A stretch of 8,570 nucleotides of DNA from Rhodococcus sp. IITR03 (GTDB taxonomy: Bacteria > Actinomycetota > Actinomycetes > Mycobacteriales > Mycobacteriaceae): positions 1 through 8,570 of the forward strand of contig LATQ01000415.1 of assembly GCA_001017865.1 (NCBI GenBank). The letters run 5' to 3'. The position numbers and the translations under genes are program-made. Under the pieces are notes generated by a model. That model saw only the letters and a program-made list of their open reading frames with translations, was not told where the DNA came from and searched no databases. Of the stretch, positions 6,606-8,570 are shown piece after piece (position 1 is the first letter of the stretch; each line of letters begins with the position of its first letter).

Positions 6606-7539
6606 ATGGGAAGTACCACCAACTCATCCGCCGAACGACAGAACCCGACCGCGGCGCACCGTAACGCCCCGCTGTCCGTCGAAGGCCGCCGCCGTCTCGT
6701 GCAGCGGTGCCAGGCCCGTCCGCTGTCCCACGTTGCTGCCGAGAGAGGGATCTCCCGGGCCTGCGCCAGCAAATGGATGACCCGCTACCGCGAACACGGC
6801 AAACTCGGCCTCCTCGACCGCCCCAGCGTCCCGCACCACCAACCCACCGCGACTCCGGCCGAGACCGTGGCGCGAATCGAGATCCTGCGGCGGACCCGTA
6901 AGTGGTCCGCCGCTCGTCTCGCGCACGAACTCGCCGCCGACGACATCACCATCTCGGTGCGCACCGTCAGCCCGCACCTCGCCCACCTCGGGCCGAACCG
7001 GCGCAGATTCCTCGACCCCAGCGGCGAGAACAACCGCCAGCCACGCCGAATCATCGCCCGCTGGCCCGGCCACATCGTGCACGTCGACATCCGTGAAGGT
7101 CGAGCGCGGCAAGACCGCCGGTGCCCGCGCCGGCTACGTCTACCTGCACTCGGCGGCCGACGGGTTCTCCCGTCTCGCCTACACCGAAGCGCTTTCCGAC
7201 GAGAAAGCCTCGACGCAATCGGGTTCATGCACCGGACGAGAGTGTTCTTCGCCGGCCCCGGCATCGTGCACATCCATCGCGTGGTCACCGACAACGGGTC
7301 CTGTTACCGGGCGAAGGACTTCGTCAAGGTCCTTCCGCGGCGGCCGGCATCAGCGGATCACCCCGTACACGCCCCGCCACAACGGGAAGTTCGAGCGCTA
7401 CAACTTCGATCCTGGCCGAGGAGTCCTCCACGCCCGCACCTGGACCAGTGAACGGCAACGCGTCCAGACGCTACAAATGTGGAAGGTGCACTACAACTAT
7501 CGACTTATCGTCGGGGTCAGCATCACGGCGCGGGAGTAG
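6606..7539 (+). pseudogene. IS481-family DDE transposase, decayed
   Basis: The N-terminus reads NAPLSVEGRRRLVQRCQARP, then the helix-turn-helix VAAERGISRACASKWMTRYREHG and RRIIARWPGHIVHVDI. This is followed in other frames by GKTAGARAGYVYLHSAADGFSRLAYTEAL, IGFMHRTRVFFAGPGIVHIHRVVTDNGSCYR, RHQRITPYTPRHNGKFERYN and LHARTWTSERQRVQTLQMWKVHYNY. The catalytic triad codons are present: D 7086-7088, D 7290-7292 and E 7393-7395. The frame changes at about 7093, 7213, 7340 and 7405. At 7093 about 25 residues (the usual VGxIPDGGGW segment) are missing, and near 7500 the segment usually reading RPHxAAGxxPPASRL is missing before GVSITARE and TAG 7537-7539. ATG 6606 is the first start in frame; the family's usual start aligns near 6651, where GCG now stands. 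The gene is non-functional as given. Confidence 0.82.
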
Positions 7540-7763
7540 CTACCCGGCGATACGGTGCCAGGACGTGGACCTCGGCTGACTCGACAACTATCTGTCACCC
7601 ACCCGGTGGGTCGACTCACCGATGGTCCGGTCGCCGCGTCCGCCTCCGTTCGCGGCCTGACTCGACAGAGGGATGACCAGCACAGTATGCACAGTTCTGG
7701 AAATCGGCTTGTCGGCCGCGGCCCCAATCCACCGACTGTGAAATCCCAGGAAGCACTGCTCGC
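7540..7763. other. Non-coding, structured stretch upstream of IS110 transposase; candidate bridge-RNA region
   Basis: No gene is supported. A 7+1+7 perfect palindrome ACCCACC-C-GGTGGGT lies at 7597-7611. CACAGT occurs twice (7681-7686, 7690-7695), and its reverse complement ACTGTG at 7735-7740 can close a large stem enclosing the palindrome GGCCGCGGCC (7714-7723). In IS110-group elements the left end upstream of the transposase encodes the bridge RNA that pairs with target and donor DNA, so position and fold potential fit. I could not verify guide loops or a left-end core from the sequence alone. Confidence 0.33.
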
Positions 7764-8570
7764 ATGATCATCCTCGGCGTCGATCCGCACACAACGTCCC
7801 ATACCGCCGCTGCTGTCGACACTCCGGCCACCACGACCATCGACACCCTCACCATCTCCTCGTCCGAGGCCGACTACCGCCGACTGCTGAACTGGGCCCA
7901 GCGGTGGCCGCAGCGATACTGGGCCATCGAGAACGCCGACGGGCTCGGACATCACTTGGCGCAGTGGCTGATCAGCCGAGGTGAGACCGTGGTCGACATT
8001 CCCCCGACCGCCACTGCGAAGATCCGCACCCTCTCGCGTGGAGGTCGCCGCAAGAACGACCCGATCGACGCCGCAGCCGCGGCCTGCGCGGCTACCATCC
8101 GCGAGGAAAGCCGACCGGTCGCCGCCGAGGACCATAACGATGCCCTCGCCCTGCTGGACGAACGTCGGCACACCCTCAGCCGGCATCGCACCAGACTCCT
8201 CAACCAGCTACATGCCCTCCTGCGGGAACTCATCCCCGGGGGTGTCAAACGCTCACTGACAGCCAACGCGGCGGAAAGGCCCCGCACACCGTCACTGCCG
8301 TCACCACCGCCGACCAGGTTCGTGCGCAGCTCATCGAAGACCTCATCGATAATGTCCGGCGTGTGACCGTCAGTTCGCCGACAACACCGCCAGGATGAAA
8401 CGGATCCTCGACGAACACGCCACCTCGCTCACCGACATCGTCGGGATCGGGCCCGTGCTCGCCGCCGGGGTGTTTGCCGGCACTCGCGATCCACAGCGAT
8501 TTCCTACCCTCCGTCTGAGACCGCGGGCGTGATCGAAGTCGAACTCTTCCAACGATTTGCGGGCCGGGAA
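7764..8570 (+). pseudogene. IS110-family transposase, frameshifted and running off the window
   Basis: ATG 7764 follows AGGAAG (7748-7753). The RuvC-like DEDD domain is clear: D7 in ILGVDPHT, E56 in YWAIENADG, and D99 and D102 in GGRRKNDPIDAAAAA. It continues through DERRHTLSRHRTRLLNQLHALLRELIPGG, the usual coiled-coil linker. Between GAA 8274-8276 and GCC 8279 one base is missing, and the protein continues APHTVTAVTTADQVRAQLIEDLIDNVRR. Between CGT 8360-8362 and GAC 8365 another base is missing, followed by DRQFADNTARMKRILDEH and LTDIVGIGPVLAAGVFAGTRDPQRFPT, the helix-hairpin-helix part. Beyond 8508 the usual AHFAxYxGTAPIEVSSG segment with the catalytic serine is not recognisable, only a weak echo (TAGVIEVE) in another frame. 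Members of this group are bridge-RNA-guided recombinases. This copy looks inactive. Confidence 0.8.

Noticed and set aside
6392..6772. Minus-strand frame containing VSQPTISRW, resembling a helix-turn-helix
   Set aside because: The match is short, the rest has no resemblance to a regulator or transposase, and the frame overlaps the IS481 gene start on the other strand.
1..8570. CRISPR arrays, tRNA or rRNA genes, toxin-antitoxin or defence genes
   Set aside because: No regularly spaced repeats, tRNA or rRNA sequence, or defence-type motifs were seen on either strand.

Overview
The window looks like high-GC actinobacterial DNA, most likely from Rhodococcus, Gordonia or a close relative. The reasons are the GC-rich third codon positions in the clear genes, GTG and TTG starts behind AGGAG-type ribosome sites, and IS110- and IS481-family transposases of the kind common in rhodococci. 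The genus is an inference; nothing in the sequence fixes it.

Layout, all genes on the + strand. (1) Positions 1-104 hold the N-terminal piece of an IS110-family transposase, already frameshifted. (2) Positions 105-760 have no convincing gene, but carry a candidate promoter whose -10 hexamer lies inside a perfect 17-base palindrome (412-428), and an orphan strong ribosome site at 711-720. (3) Positions 761-6199 hold a five-gene aromatic-catabolism cluster: an NMT1/THI5-like substrate-binding protein, a fumarylacetoacetate-hydrolase-family enzyme, a two-domain type I extradiol dioxygenase, an FAD-dependent aromatic hydroxylase and a zinc-free quinone-oxidoreductase-like reductase. (4) Positions 6359-6535 may be the 5' stub of a sixth gene. 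A 19-bp perfect hairpin (6420-6463) lies within that frame. (5) Positions 6537-7539 are a decayed IS481-family element. (6) Positions 7764-8570 are a decayed IS110 transposase that runs off the window, preceded by a structured non-coding stretch where such elements encode their bridge RNA.

The proposed logic is as follows. The flavoprotein hydroxylates an aromatic ring, the extradiol enzyme opens the resulting diol, the FAH-family enzyme cuts or rearranges the ring-fission product, and the medium-chain reductase handles an enone, quinone or aldehyde side product. The binding-protein-like gene would sense or carry the substrate. The substrate cannot be read from the sequence. Mobile-element debris on both sides suggests a mobilised catabolic island.

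A striking feature is that three of the five catabolic genes and all three transposases are frameshifted. At eight clean junctions the shift equals the loss of exactly one base, usually explicable as a shortened run of identical bases. Protein sequence and catalytic motifs on both sides stay excellent in the catabolic genes, so base-calling or assembly errors are a likelier explanation there than true pseudogenes. The IS elements also show missing internal segments that look like real decay. The two clean genes are the FAH-family enzyme (1747-2778) and the extradiol dioxygenase (2842-3774).
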